Positions 13,204-25,100 of a stretch of DNA of 64,000 nucleotides are shown piece by piece. Position 1 is the stretch's first letter. Every line of letters starts with the position of its first letter. The notes beneath the pieces are model-generated. The model saw only the letters and a list, made by a program, of their open reading frames with translations, was not told where the DNA came from and did not search any database. A program made the position numbers and the translations under genes. The DNA lies in NCBI GenBank assembly GCA_963942565.1, contig OZ012686.1, positions 15,030,056 to 15,094,055 on the forward strand. Direction: 5' to 3'. This DNA comes from Maea johnstoni. Taxonomy: Eukaryota; Annelida; Polychaeta; Spionida; Magelonidae.

Positions 13204-13577
13204 GGATACAGTTCCTGGCAGTCAGTTTGGATGGTCCCAGGAACTGTACTCTTGGCTGTCAATCTCTGGGTGCGTCCGCCGCAGTGTATTTCATCTCTGA
13301 AAAATAAAAAGATAAATAAACATTTTTTTTTATATTTAAATATTGGATTGATATTGTAATTAAATTAAACCAACAATAATAATTCTAAAAAAACTTATGT
13401 GTACTTATATCATTATTGATAGGAATGGTACTGCTGCTGGCCAACCTCGTGGTTCGTCGGCTGCTGTGTATCTTTTTTCTGAAAAATAAAAAGATAGATA
13501 AACATTTTTTTTTATATCTAAATATTAGAATGACATTGTAATTGAATTAAACCAACAATAATTCTAAAGTAACTTAC

Positions 13578-13643
13578 ATGAACTTCTGTCATTATTCACT
13601 TTATTCATGATATAGTCATATGCCTGGGGTCTTCTGGTGTAGG
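13578..13643 (-). CDS. Exon-like module beta2, protein unknown
   Basis: A 66-bp segment between CAG and GTAAGT on the - strand. One frame reads YTRRPQAYDYIMNKVNNDRS without a stop. The diverged copy beta3 (about 14038-14103) keeps this frame without indels but has one stop. In the frame continued from alpha (phase 0), beta instead stops after 12 codons, so how alpha and beta would join is unresolved. Could be non-coding. Confidence 0.4.
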
Positions 13644-13804
13644 CTGAATAAAAAAGAAAAATAGAATGAATGAATGAATGAAGAAATGTTTGTTAAATGT
13701 AGGAATTATGGGGCAATGAATTATAAAAGATCTCATTTACCAAGAAGATTGCTTTGCTTTGTAGATTGTTTTGAAAGGGGTTAAATATAAAAAAGGACAC
13801 TTAC

Positions 13805-13937
13805 AAGTATTTCATGGAGCCTGATTTCGTTGGCTGCCAGGATACAGTTCCTGGCCGTCAGTTTCGATGGTGCCAGGATCTGTACTCCTGCCAGCCAGGC
13901 CAACCTCTGGGTTCATCGGCCGCTGTGTATCTCTTCT
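13805..13937 (-). pseudogene. Exon-like module alpha3, frame broken
   Basis: A 133-bp copy of alpha with canonical acceptor and donor. A 5-bp insertion after the GWP codons shifts the frame seen in alpha1 and alpha2. Confidence 0.55.
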
Positions 13938-14113
13938 CTGAAAAATAAAAAGATAAATAAACATTTTTTTATATCTAAATATTGGAATGATATTGTAATT
14001 GAATTAAACTAACACTAGTAATTCTAAAAAAACTTGCGTGTACTTCTATTACCATTGACTTAATTTATGATGAAATTGTACGCGTCTGGTCTTCTGGTGT
14101 ATGAACTCACAAA

Positions 14114-14270
14114 AGTTATGAAAACCATTTAAACCCTCTCATGCTGGTGCTCATTGGACAGCCCTCACAGAATACTCTCAGATGAGTACCCATATGCTAG
14201 GGTTCCAGTTATTTTCCAGGTTTTTTACATCATTTTCCATTGGCAAAATTAGCCTAGAGTGGCATAAGGG
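14114..14270 (-). mobile_element. piggyBac-like MITE, copy d, truncated
   Basis: Matches the family from the AACCATTTAAACCC block to GGCATAAGGG, followed by TTAG (decayed TTAA). The other terminus is missing. Inserted inside the exon-module array. Confidence 0.75.
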
Positions 14271-14294
14271 TTAGATACAAAAAAGGACACTTAC

Positions 14295-14422
14295 AAGAAT
14301 TTCATGCAGCCGGATTTCGTTTGCTGCCAGGATAAGATTTCTCGCCATCAGTTTTGAGGGTGCCTGGAATGGTACTGCTGCTGGCCAACCTCGTGGTTTG
14401 TCGGCTGCTGTGTATCTTTTTT
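14295..14422 (-). CDS. Exon-like module alpha2, protein unknown
   Basis: A 128-bp segment bounded on the - strand by a TTTTTCAG acceptor and GTAAGT donor. It enters in phase 1 and leaves in phase 0, encoding 42 full codons (KRYTAADKPRGWPAAVPF, then QAPSKLMARN, ending ANEIRLHEIL). Compared with alpha1, 23 of 42 codons differ and 15 of those changes are synonymous, with no indel, which argues for past selection on this frame. The protein family is not recognised. No start codon or flanking coding exon with a matching phase could be identified. Confidence 0.5.
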
Positions 14423-14521
14423 CTGAAAAATAAAAAGATAGATAAACATTTTTTTTTATATCTAAATATTAGAATGACATTGTAATTGAATTAAACCAAC
14501 AATAATTCTAAAGTAACTTAC

Positions 14522-14587
14522 ATGAACTTCTGTCATTATTCACTTTATTCATGATATAGTCATATGCCTGCGGTCTTCTGGTGTAGG
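14522..14587 (-). CDS. Exon-like module beta1, protein unknown
   Basis: 66 bp, nearly identical to beta2, lying between alpha1 and alpha2 on the - strand with CAG acceptor and GTAAGT donor. If spliced to a following alpha in the YTRRP frame, the junction codon would be TAG or TAA. Confidence 0.4.
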
Positions 14588-14752
14588 CTGAATAAAAAAG
14601 AAAAATAGAATGAATGAATGAATGAATGAAGAAATGTTTGTTAAATGTAGGAATTATGGGGCAATGAATTATAAAAGATCTCATTTTCCAAGAAGATTGC
14701 TTTGCTTTGAAGATTGTTTTGAAAGGGGTTAAGTATAAAAAAGCACACTTAC

Positions 14753-14880
14753 AAGTATTTCATGGAGCCTGATTTCGTTGGCTGCCAGGATACATTTCCT
14801 GGCCGTCAGTATCGACGGTGCAAGGAACTGTACTCCTGCCGGCCAACCTCTGGGTTCATCTGCCGCTGTGTATCTCTTCT
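14753..14880 (-). CDS. Exon-like module alpha1, protein unknown
   Basis: 128 bp with acceptor CAG and donor GTAAGT on the - strand. Frame: KRYTAADEPRGWPAGVQF, LAPSILTARKCI, LAANEIRLHEIL. See alpha2 for the codon comparison. First module of the array in - strand order; (AT)n and a 126-bp tandem repeat lie upstream of it. Confidence 0.5.
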
Positions 14881-14973
14881 CTGAAAAATAAAAAGATAAA
14901 TAAACATTTTTTTCCAACTAAATATTGGAATGATATTGTAATTGAATTAACCAACACTAATAATTCTAAGTCC

Positions 14974-14977
<4 letters not shown>

Positions 14978-15071
<94 letters not shown>

Positions 15072-15085
15072 TATATATATATATG
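14978..15085. repeat. (AT)n microsatellite
   Basis: About 105 bp of TA dinucleotides with a short (AC)n block. Confidence 0.98.
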
Positions 15086-15284
15086 TATAACTTACATGAA
15101 ATATTTTTCCATTCTACCATAATGCAGTTAGAGAGCTGCAGAAGTAGGCAGTAGTGTATCCGTAGCTTTATAGGTCGGACACTCAATGACTGTCAATTGC
15201 CTTATCACCCCTTTTATTGTTCCTACTGACCAAATGGGCACGGTTGAAGTATTATCCCAGTGTCTCCATGGCGATCCAGAAGCC

Positions 15285-15622
15285 ACAGACCCTGCCATGT
15301 AGAAATTTCACCTCAAACTAATGGGCTTGTGCACCTATATGCTGACCCTGATATAAGACTGTGTCTGGCATGATGGAACAATCAAAAACCCTTTTCTCAG
15401 AATCCCTGGCACAGACCATGGCATGTAGAAATTTCACCTCAAACTTATGGGATTGTGCACCTATATGCTGACCCTAATATAAGACTGTCTCTGGCATGAT
15501 AGGAAAAACAAAAACCTTTTTCTCAGTAATCCCTGGCACAGACCCTGCCATGTAGAAATTTCACCTCAAACTTATGGGCTTGTGCACCTATATGCTGACC
15601 CACATATAAGACTGATCGCATT
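15285..15622. repeat. 126-bp tandem repeat, three units
   Basis: Units start at about 15285, 15411 and 15537 with ACAGACC(C/A)TG(C/G)CATGTAG and contain TTGTGCACCTATATGCTGACC. They are over 90% alike by eye. Confidence 0.9.
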
Positions 15623-15723
15623 TACTCTGTATGGGATAAAAAAAACCAGCACTTAAATCTCCAACTATTGAACAACTGATAGGCACTACCACAATAACCT
15701 CTACTCATGGCATTATTGATTAA

Positions 15724-15835
15724 GGTAGCAATAGATCGAGCTTTTGGGGATTGATCGGCAATTATCTAATCTGACCATCGTGATAGCAATAGATTGTCTG
15801 TGTAGATTGATCGGCAAATATCTAATCTAGCCGAA
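15724..15835. repeat. Two-unit tandem repeat
   Basis: TAGCAATAGAT...GATTGATCGGCAA...TATCTAATCT occurs twice, about 59 bp apart. Confidence 0.7.
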
Positions 15836-15958
15836 AAACGAATTTTTAGTTCTCATAAATAATTTGTCCAATAAAGACGTGAGTATCCCTTAAAATAGCA
15901 TTTTCAAACATCTGATTTAATTGTTACCCCTTCAGTTCTCAAATTACAAATTCATAAC

Positions 15959-16260
15959 TTACCTCGTTTGTAACTACCGCCACTGCATGCACATGGCGAA
16001 CAAGGAAAAAGTAACAATGACGTCACTGTATATTCCTACGCACAGCGACCCAATCGGCGAAGCACGCCACTATATACAAAGAGTTCTCCAATAAACACTG
16101 CCAGTAGCAACATAAATATACGCAACGACACTAGCGACGGCAAATCTACAGCATTTTATTGACAGCCAATCATAATAAGATCATTCTAAACGTAATAAAA
16201 TACATTAGACATTTTGTAAAAAAGTACCAGACGATGACGTCACTGAATCACTTCGCATAA
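15959..16260 (-). promoter_or_regulatory. Candidate promoter/first exon with two CRE sites
   Basis: CpG-containing sequence unlike the AT-rich surroundings, with two perfect TGACGTCA palindromes (16018-16025 and 16235-16242). On the - strand a good donor (GAG before GTAAGT) occurs at about 15958-15965, so this could be a non-coding first exon and promoter directed toward the exon-module array. No open frame continues through it. Inference only. Confidence 0.3.
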
Positions 16261-16807
16261 CCACTCGCTGCGGTCACCGAACAACATAGGTGTATCCCAA
16301 CACTTCGTCAAGAAAAATTCCGAAAAATAACACGCCCATGACCAACATATAGGGCGCCCAAACACTAACGACGCCAAGGATTCAATATTCCACTGACAGA
16401 CGATAATAAAAGAAAGCTTAGAAGTGTGTAATAAACGCATTGGCGGGTTATTTGTGTGGTCACGTGATCACTGGCAGTCCCCTTGATGCGCTAAGTAATT
16501 TAACAGGAAATGGGTGAGCGCAGTCAAAATAGCTGGTATCGCGGTCAAGACCGCAACAATCAAAGAATTGGCGCACGAACGTCTAGCTGTCAATCACCTC
16601 CAGTATAAGGATACTGGGTAGGGCCACCCTAGAGTTAATGAGGAGGAAGCAGTTCAACGTTTTTCTTGAACCCTTGTAATGGGAGAGATAGGGTGACCGA
16701 CTAACCTCATAACTTTTAAGTGTAGTCCCTAAAATATCTAGAGGTTGGAGGTGCAGGTGGTGCCATCTATCTGCCACACTATACCACACTGCGTGGTGAC
16801 TATGGGG

Positions 16808-17117
16808 ACAAAGTAGCTCAGTTGGTTGGGTGTCGGACTAGTAATCAGAGGGTCGCTGGTTTGATTCCCGGCCACTGCCGGGCACTTTGGTCGTTCTTGG
16901 GCAAAACAGTTTATCCCATATTGCTTCAGTCTACCCAGCTGTAAAATGGGTACCTAGCATAAATAAGGCAGTGCTTAGAGTGTGTGCGCTATATGCTGCC
17001 AGTTGCTCTGAAATATCCCCCGGGGGATTGAAATGGTTTCTGTATGTTCAGTGCCTGCTAGGGGAGGAAGGTCGGGTGAGCACTTCGGTGGATACAAGAC
17101 TATAAACCGAATACCTT
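16808..17117 (+). mobile_element. tRNA-derived SINE
   Basis: The head has an A box (TAGCTCAGTTGG) and a B box (GGTTTGATTCC) spaced as in a tRNA. The body contains TCTACCCAGCTGTAAAATGG and GGTACC and continues to about 17117. The tRNA-like part lacks a proper acceptor stem, so this is a SINE and not a tRNA gene. Confidence 0.85.
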
Positions 17118-17130
17118 TGGTCAGCACAGA

Positions 17131-18477
<1,347 letters not shown>

Positions 18478-18747
18478 ACCTGTAAGTTTTGCTTCCAAAC
18501 TAGTACTTTTTACTCATGAAGTGCTATTTTGGTGCCACCTATCTGGTCAGCAAGGCTAGTGACCCCCATTTTCTTTTTCGGAAGAAGGCTCCCCAAAGAA
18601 ATATTCTTCCAAGTTTGAGAAAATTCTTAGTGTGGGGTATTATTGTAAAGACCTGGAGGTTTTGTTCAAAGATAGCACTTTTTACTCAGAATAAGCTACT
18701 TTGGCGCCACCTATCTGGTCAGCAAGGCTGGTAACCCCCCCCCCCCC
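18478..18747. repeat. Dispersed module with GGCGCCACCTATCTGG
   Basis: The phrase ACTTTTTACTCA...GCTA...TGGCGCCACCTATCTGGTCAGCAAG occurs at about 18510, 18680 and again at 19970, flanking the 180-bp tandem array. The array may have expanded inside an older repeat. Confidence 0.6.
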
Positions 18748-19960
18748 TATCAAAAGTGCAACAGGTCTGTTGAATCGCAGGAAAAAATGAAAGTTGTCAC
18801 GTGAAGTTGTTCTAAACACCTCACACGTAGTTCTTAACATTCATAATGAATAGATTCTCACAATTGAATAAAAGTGTCCTGAAACATTTTTATGAGACTT
18901 TGATCAACTTAGTTTTAACTATCAAAAGTGCAACAGGTCCGACCCTGTTGAATCGCAGGAAAAAATGAAAGTTGTCACGTGAAGTTGTTCTAAACACCTC
19001 ACACGTAGTTCTTAACATTCATAATGAACAGATTCTCACAAATAAATAAAAGCGTCCTGAAACATTTTTATGAGACTTTGATCAAGTTCAATTTTTAACC
19101 TGTTGAATCGCATATCAAAAAAAAGTTGTTCAAAACATCTCAAAATATTCAAGGATGTTTGTATTCATGTAGTAACATTCCTAGCTCATGAAATTCTTAA
19201 TGAACAGATTCTCACAAATAAATAAAAGTGTCCTGAAACATTTTTATGAGACTTTGATCAACTTTTATTTTTAACTATCAAAAGTGCAACAGGTCCGACC
19301 CTGTTGACCTGCATGAAAAAATGAAAGTTGTTCAAAACATTAAAGGATGTTTGTATCCATGTAGTAACATTCCTAGCTCTTACAATTCTTAATGAACAGA
19401 TTCTCACAAATAAATTAGTGTCCTGAAACATTTTTATGAGACTTTGATCAAGTTTAATTTTTAACTATCAAAGGTGCAATAGGTCCGGACCTGTTGAATT
19501 ACATGAAAAAATGAAAGTTGTTCAAAACATCTCAAAATATTCAAGGATGTTTGTATTAATGTAGAAACATTCCAGTCCTTAAAATTCTTAATGTATAGAT
19601 TCTAATAAATAAATAAAAGTGTCCTGAAACATTTTTTGAGACTGATCAAGTATAATTTTTAACTTTCAAAAGTGCAATAGGTCCAGACCTGTTGAATGGC
19701 GTATAAAAATAAAAGTTGTTCAAAACATATCAAAATATTCAGGGATGTTTGTATTTATGTAGTAACATTCCTAACTCCTAAAAATTGTAATAGATAAATT
19801 CTCAATTTATTTGAAAAAAGATCTCAATTTATTTTGAAAAAATCTATTTTGTTTTTAACAAATAAGTTTCCTCAAAAAATCTTAAAATATTCAAGGACAC
19901 GATATATGTGTTTACAATTATGCTTGGACATTTTTTTGAGACTGATCAACTTTGATTTGT
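18748..19960. repeat. Tandem repeat of about 170-195 bp, six units
   Basis: Unit starts at about 18748, 18920, 19095, 19276, 19466 and 19663 with ATCAAAAGTGCAACAGGTC; each ends near ACATTTTTATGAGACTTTGATC. The first two units share a TCACGTGA palindrome (E-box type). Divergence increases to the right. Confidence 0.9.
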
Positions 19961-20040
19961 TTTACTCATGAAGAGCTACTTTGGCGCCACCTATCTGGTC
20001 AGCAAGTCTGCTGACCCCCTTTTTTCATTTAGAAGAATAC

Positions 20041-21246
20041 CACCCATGGAAATATTGTGCCAAGTCCAAGCAAATTCTTCCTGTTGGAACATTTTTTCTT
20101 TGCTTGTACTTTTTTGCAAAACCTGCCCCAAAACAAGTGAAGGCCCTCTAAGTGGCTTACCTTCCCCTACGCCCAAAATGGAAATATGAACCCATCTTTC
20201 TATTTAATGATATTTGAGTAGAGGATACCATTTGGAAAGTCATTCCTGATTTTCAGGAAATTCTGCAACTGTTTTTGAGTACACTAGTATGCCTTTAATC
20301 CACTGATGTCCTCTGTTTGGACTCAAAATTGTCACAATAATATGACCGAGCTTGGGGAACCCACATTTTTGATATTTTTCGTCTGCATTACACAAAAAGT
20401 ATTGATTTAGAATTGAAAAAAGGTAAGAGTATACATTTTTTAACACCGACAAAGAAACTTCACAAAATAGTTACTAATTCTTTTTCTAAAAAAAAAATTG
20501 AAACTCGTTTGGTTAAACCGTGGTTAGTGTATCTCATACTAGTATGTTACTTATTATAGCCTTGAATTTGATACTGATTTACTCAAAATTTAGAAAGTTC
20601 CCCCCCCCCCCTCCCCCCTACACTTATTTTAAAGATTGGTTGGCATTCTAAAGTGCCACTGGTAATAATTGATGCTACTTTAGAGCCCAACTAACCCTTG
20701 AACCTTCCGTTCTAGTAACTTATTCTGCTCTATTGTGAAGTGAAAATAATGAGGTAGGTCAGTCGTCGGGGCAAATGTACTTATTTTAAAAATGTGCTTT
20801 GGGCTTCTACTCTTCTTATAGCAATTTGCTTGAAATATAAAGAGGGAAGGAGGAAGACTTAAGGGTCTCATGACACTTAGAAATCTGTTTAATTTTCTTG
20901 AAACTTTGCATGAATAGAAAGCAAAGCACGGGTATCTTCAAAATAACTTTCTTTTCATGGGGTTATCGACTCTTTTTCACAGATTAAAAAAAAGAATAAT
21001 GCAATTTATATTATGAACATCTCGTTCTCCATGAGTGATCGCAATATCAAGGCGATATAGCAATTTTAGGCAATATCAAGGAATATAAGAAACAGGTTTG
21101 AGGATATTGACCAAAACTTTGTACATGTATTTCCGTATTGTAGAGTTTAATTTTCACCAACAATTGCTAAAACCATTAACACAATGGTCTTTACAAGAAA
21201 ATGATCGCAGGTTATCTGGTTAATTTTTGAATCACAGGTAGTTTAA
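20041..21246. other. No gene recognised
   Basis: AT-rich with a C-rich run at about 20599-20616. Short open frames only. Confidence 0.35.
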
Positions 21247-21248
21247 AT

Positions 21249-21740
21249 ACGATGTATCAGGTGTGAAAGAGAAAAATAACTTATTTACATGGCCGTCTTT
21301 TAGGGGAGGGGAGATTTAAAAAAAACGTTTTTTACCTGCCCACAAATGTACAATAGTGCATGTGTGAAAGGCAGAAAAACAATTCTACTGTTTTCTTGAA
21401 AACGAGAGATTTTTAAAAAACTCCAATTTTCCAAAATGTCAGAATTCTTTATGCTGTTTCCCAAAAACAGCAGGAAACATATTTTTCTGCCGTTCACATC
21501 TGCACCATCGTACAAATGTGACAGAGGCAGGGTAAATAGAACTTTAAAAAAAAAGCTTTTAACGTTTGATTTACTCTTCCTCAGGCGTGGTCGGGCATAC
21601 ATGTAGTTTCATTTATCCTCACTGTCGCATTTGCGGGCTGGTAAGTTTTCTGTTTTTAAAAGTTCTTTTATTTACCCTTCCCAAAAGACGGTTGTGTAAA
21701 ATAGTCTTGGTTTTCTATTTCACACCTGATCCATCGTAAA
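21249..21740. mobile_element. MITE family D with a nested second copy
   Basis: Outer terminal repeats of about 28 bp: TACGATGTATCAGGTGTGAA at the left and the reverse complement of TACGATGGATCAGGTGTGAA at the right. An inner copy of the same design lies at 21347-21514 (TGTACAATAGTGCATGTGTG to CACATCTGCACCATCGTACA). Located 0.4-0.9 kb upstream of the TIMM50 start codon. Confidence 0.75.
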
Positions 21741-21825
21741 GTCTGTGAAATAGGACTTTTTGACAGAATATTGTAAAGATTATGGCCAGTCTGGAAGCTC
21801 GCTGATGGATGTCAGCATTAAAATA

Positions 21826-21984
21826 TGGTCGTAACAGGTGTGAAGGGCAACAACTGAAAAGCTGCTGTTTTTCTGGAAAACGACACAAATTTAAAAAAAA
21901 CTTTTTCCAAAAACAGCAAAAGTTTTTTAGTTTTTTTCAACCGTTTTTTTTTTTTTTGGCCGTCTACACATGCACCATCGTACA
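21826..21984. mobile_element. MITE family D, copy 2
   Basis: Ends GTCGTAACAGGTGTGAAG and CTACACATGCACCATCGTAC. The inner part is a hairpin around GCTGTTTTTCTGG and CCAAAAACAGC. It lies 140 bp before the TIMM50 start codon, so it probably overlaps the promoter or 5' UTR. Confidence 0.65.
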
Positions 21985-22126
21985 GCACTTTACAGTGCCA
22001 ACAAACACACTACTGTACACGACACAAACCGGGCCAGAGCGACAAGCGAGATGTGTGGGCCGCGGTTACTTCCCGACCCCACAAGCCACGGCAAATAATT
22101 GCAACTGTGAATCGATCACCTACAAA

Positions 22127-25100
22127 ATGGCAGCCGCCGCACTCAAAAGCATGTGTGCACTGGGACGACTGAATTATCTGAAAGTCATACCGCTAAGAAC
22201 TCAAATCACACGAAATCTCAGTTTCGTACAATGTCGCAGCAATTCTGTAAAACCTCGGATTCTTATGCAGTTTCATCCCGCATTCTATTCGTCGCAGAAA
22301 AGTGATTTTACTCAGACATTAAAAGCTGAAGGTGACAGTTCAGAAACACAACCATTACATGCAACGACATCTGAGGGCAAAGAGGAAGGAAAAGATAAAA
22401 AGAAAAACCCACGATGGACTGGGAAAAATGCTTGGAAACTGGGTCTGATTGGCCTGTGTTCGAGTGGGATCATGATGGGCGGAGTCTTGTTAACTGAATG
22501 GGGTGTGTAACTACATATAGATGTGACATCAGACTTAAATTTGGCTTAGATGAATAAAAACAAGTGGATATGAAACCAGCCAGGCAACCTAAACAACCAG
22601 GCTGTGGCGAATAGCCTTAAAGTTACGTTCTGCATGTGTTGGTGCGCAGCGTTCTCTGTAATGTAAATGATACGAGCGCCCTCATTGGTAATACTTTCTT
22701 AATGACGTCACACTGAGGCCAGATTCAAGACCCGTGGGATGGCCAGGTCTTCACATATAGCTAGTATTGTAATTGGTCTCTCGCTACATATCCATTCTTT
22801 TATTCATCAAAGCTGAGATGATGAAAGCATTAGAAAGGGATGTTTTATCTGGACCAAAAATCTTGTTTTTAAAAAAAAAAAAATTTTATTACCAAACATC
22901 TTGATATGTGAAATATGGGTGTTAAATAAAATGACATATGGCATGGCAATAACAGGGCTGGAAAAACTATTTCAACGAGAAGCTGTTTCTGTGGCTTTAA
23001 AGGGGAACTAAAGGCTCACATATGTATTAGCTTATATGAAAGTAATACACTTCAAGAATAGGATGCTGTCCTCCTTTTTCTCTCAGTGATCCCATGAGAT
23101 GAGAATTTTGCGTATTGCCACCAGCCTGCCCAGGCTCTGGCAACCCCTGCTAGCAGCCATGTTCTCCAGTTGCTATTAGCTGAGCCTGTGACTCACTGAG
23201 TGGCAGCCCACTTGCTGTCCCAGGCTCTCTGAGCAGTGTATCCTAGACTGCAGTGCTTCACACACTAACTCTCTTAGTTTGACATAGTTTGTATTTGGTA
23301 TTCCCCTGAAAGACCAGAGGCAATAGAATTGGCTCTTTGGGAGAACTCTGCCTTAATCCAATTAACTGAGAACTGACATCTGACACCAGACTCTCTGGGC
23401 AGATCACCTGGCATCCTTACTTGATAAGACAAAATTCCCAATCCCTTGGTCTGTAAACGTCTGTGGAAATACATTGTACTATGTTTCTATGGCAGAAGAA
23501 CTGAAATAATAACATATCAAATGCTAATTATTAATTAGCCGTTAATTGAATTGCTGTAATTTGACTGGAATGATTAATTAAAATGTGAAACTTCAATAAA
23601 CATTCGCTTATTTGTGCTTTATTAAGTGATGCCTCATGCCTGCATGTTTAATTACTTTGTGTAAAATGTTGACCCTGTTAATAGACCAAAACTCTTGAGG
23701 GCTTGTGTTAGTGATAAGTGCCAGAAAAAAATCAGTCTGGAAAAAAATCAATAATATGCTGATAGAAGTGATTTGAGATACTCATCAACTATTTGTGTAT
23801 ATTTCTAGGTGCCCCCAAGCTGGATGAAAATGGGTTTGAGGTAAGAAAAGAATGTCATTTATCGTAATATTTCTTCTAACTGCTGAAAGTCTTTTTCTTA
23901 GTCAGAACTGAATTCTATTGTAGCTCCATTACCATAAATGAAGTCAAAATAGACAAATACATTTTACAAAAATAACTTGATGAATGATAGAAAAAATAAA
24001 GAAAAACTTTCCACAAAAAATGACTTTGAAAATGAAAATAGAACAAATCACCTGGATATAAAAGGATAAGAACTTAAATGGATCATATACATTCATCACA
24101 AAACACAGTAGAAATTAAGAACAACTGAAATACCCACTTTAATTGGAAGTCCATGATATTTGTGATATTTAACTATCAGGGTAGAATTTAATGAGCTTTT
24201 GTTTGTGGTGTCAGTTGTTATTTCCCTCATACTAATTGTTGATATATATTTAGCATATTTCTTTTTATCTCTCTTCAGATCAGAGATGAGTTTACTGACA
24301 GTAAGTATAAATGCACCAGTCCAAGGACCACCACAGTTCAGGGGCTTAGCCACCAATGCGTCCAGAACACTATTTCATTTATTTGTCACTTCTACAATAC
24401 AGACAAGCAGTTACTGTAGATATATAGTTTTCATTTCATTAGTAGTGTGAACTTTGTACCACACTTTGGACACCCTAAAGTCTATGAAACCTCTGATTGG
24501 ACACCCTGTTTCCAATTGCCACCACTAGCATTTATTTTTGATTTAGAGTTGCCATACTGTGGCAGCAGGTCCAGGGTGAGTTCCCTGGGATGCCCAGGAG
24601 CACTGTTTACATGTGCTTATCCCTTTAGCTGTTTATTGTCAAATTTAACTCAGACTAAAAATGCCTGAATATGGAATCAGACCAAGTATTTTATATTTTC
24701 TCAAAGCTGTTAGCCATTCTACTAGTCTGTTTTATAATGCGATAATAGGGGCCTGACTCACAGCCTTAAGTGTAAGCAGGTAGTGTACGTTTCAGGAAGG
24801 TGTTATGTATGTCTCTGATGTAGGGTAGTAGCACAGGGGCTTTCCTGTCTTTCAAACGATTGATTTCAAATGATTTCAGGACATGAGAAGCTAGAACTAA
24901 AATCTAGGACAAGATACAGATGACTGGGAATATGTTTTGGGGTGGCATGAATGAAATAATGTAAATGAGGTCCACTATTCAGATTTCCAATTGTTTCTTC
25001 TATTCATAGCTCCTAAACTGGAGTGAAATGTCTTCATTGCCATAGCTTAAACCAGAGAAATACATCCCCTTGATACGCAACCCCATAGGCACAGCATGCT

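Larger units (their letters stand above)
13204..14970 (-). repeat. Tandem array of exon-like modules (alpha and beta)
   Basis: Read on the - strand, the order is alpha1, beta1, alpha2, beta3 (decayed), alpha3, beta2, alpha4 (partial), alpha5 (partial). Each alpha is preceded by a TTTTTATTTTTCAG acceptor; alpha1-3 end at a GTAAGT donor. Beta1 and beta2 are 66 bp with a TTTTATTCAG acceptor and GTAAGT donor. A higher-order duplication offset by about 944 bp relates alpha1-beta1-alpha2 to alpha3-beta2-alpha4: beta1 and beta2 differ at one base, alpha2 and the retained part of alpha4 at one base. Alpha3 carries a 5-bp insertion; alpha4 lacks its 3' half; alpha5 has an early stop. A piggyBac-like MITE interrupts the array beside beta3, whose acceptor AG is lost and whose donor is GC. 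Confidence 0.85.

Noticed and set aside
12949-13359. 136-codon + strand frame and 100-codon - strand frame
   Set aside because: Both cross the GGGCCAACA tandem repeat and the edge of the exon-module array; no domain and the frames differ between units.
16808-16880. Possible tRNA gene
   Set aside because: A and B boxes are present but the acceptor stem does not pair and the sequence continues into a SINE body.
21809-22126. Longer N terminus for TIMM50
   Set aside because: The extension lies in MITE family D sequence with poly-F/K content; the ATG at 22127 has a better context and starts a presequence-like N terminus.
24096-24450. Overlapping frames of 83-86 codons around TIMM50 exon 3
   Set aside because: Intronic on the + strand; no motif, and the 22-nt exon uses a different frame context.
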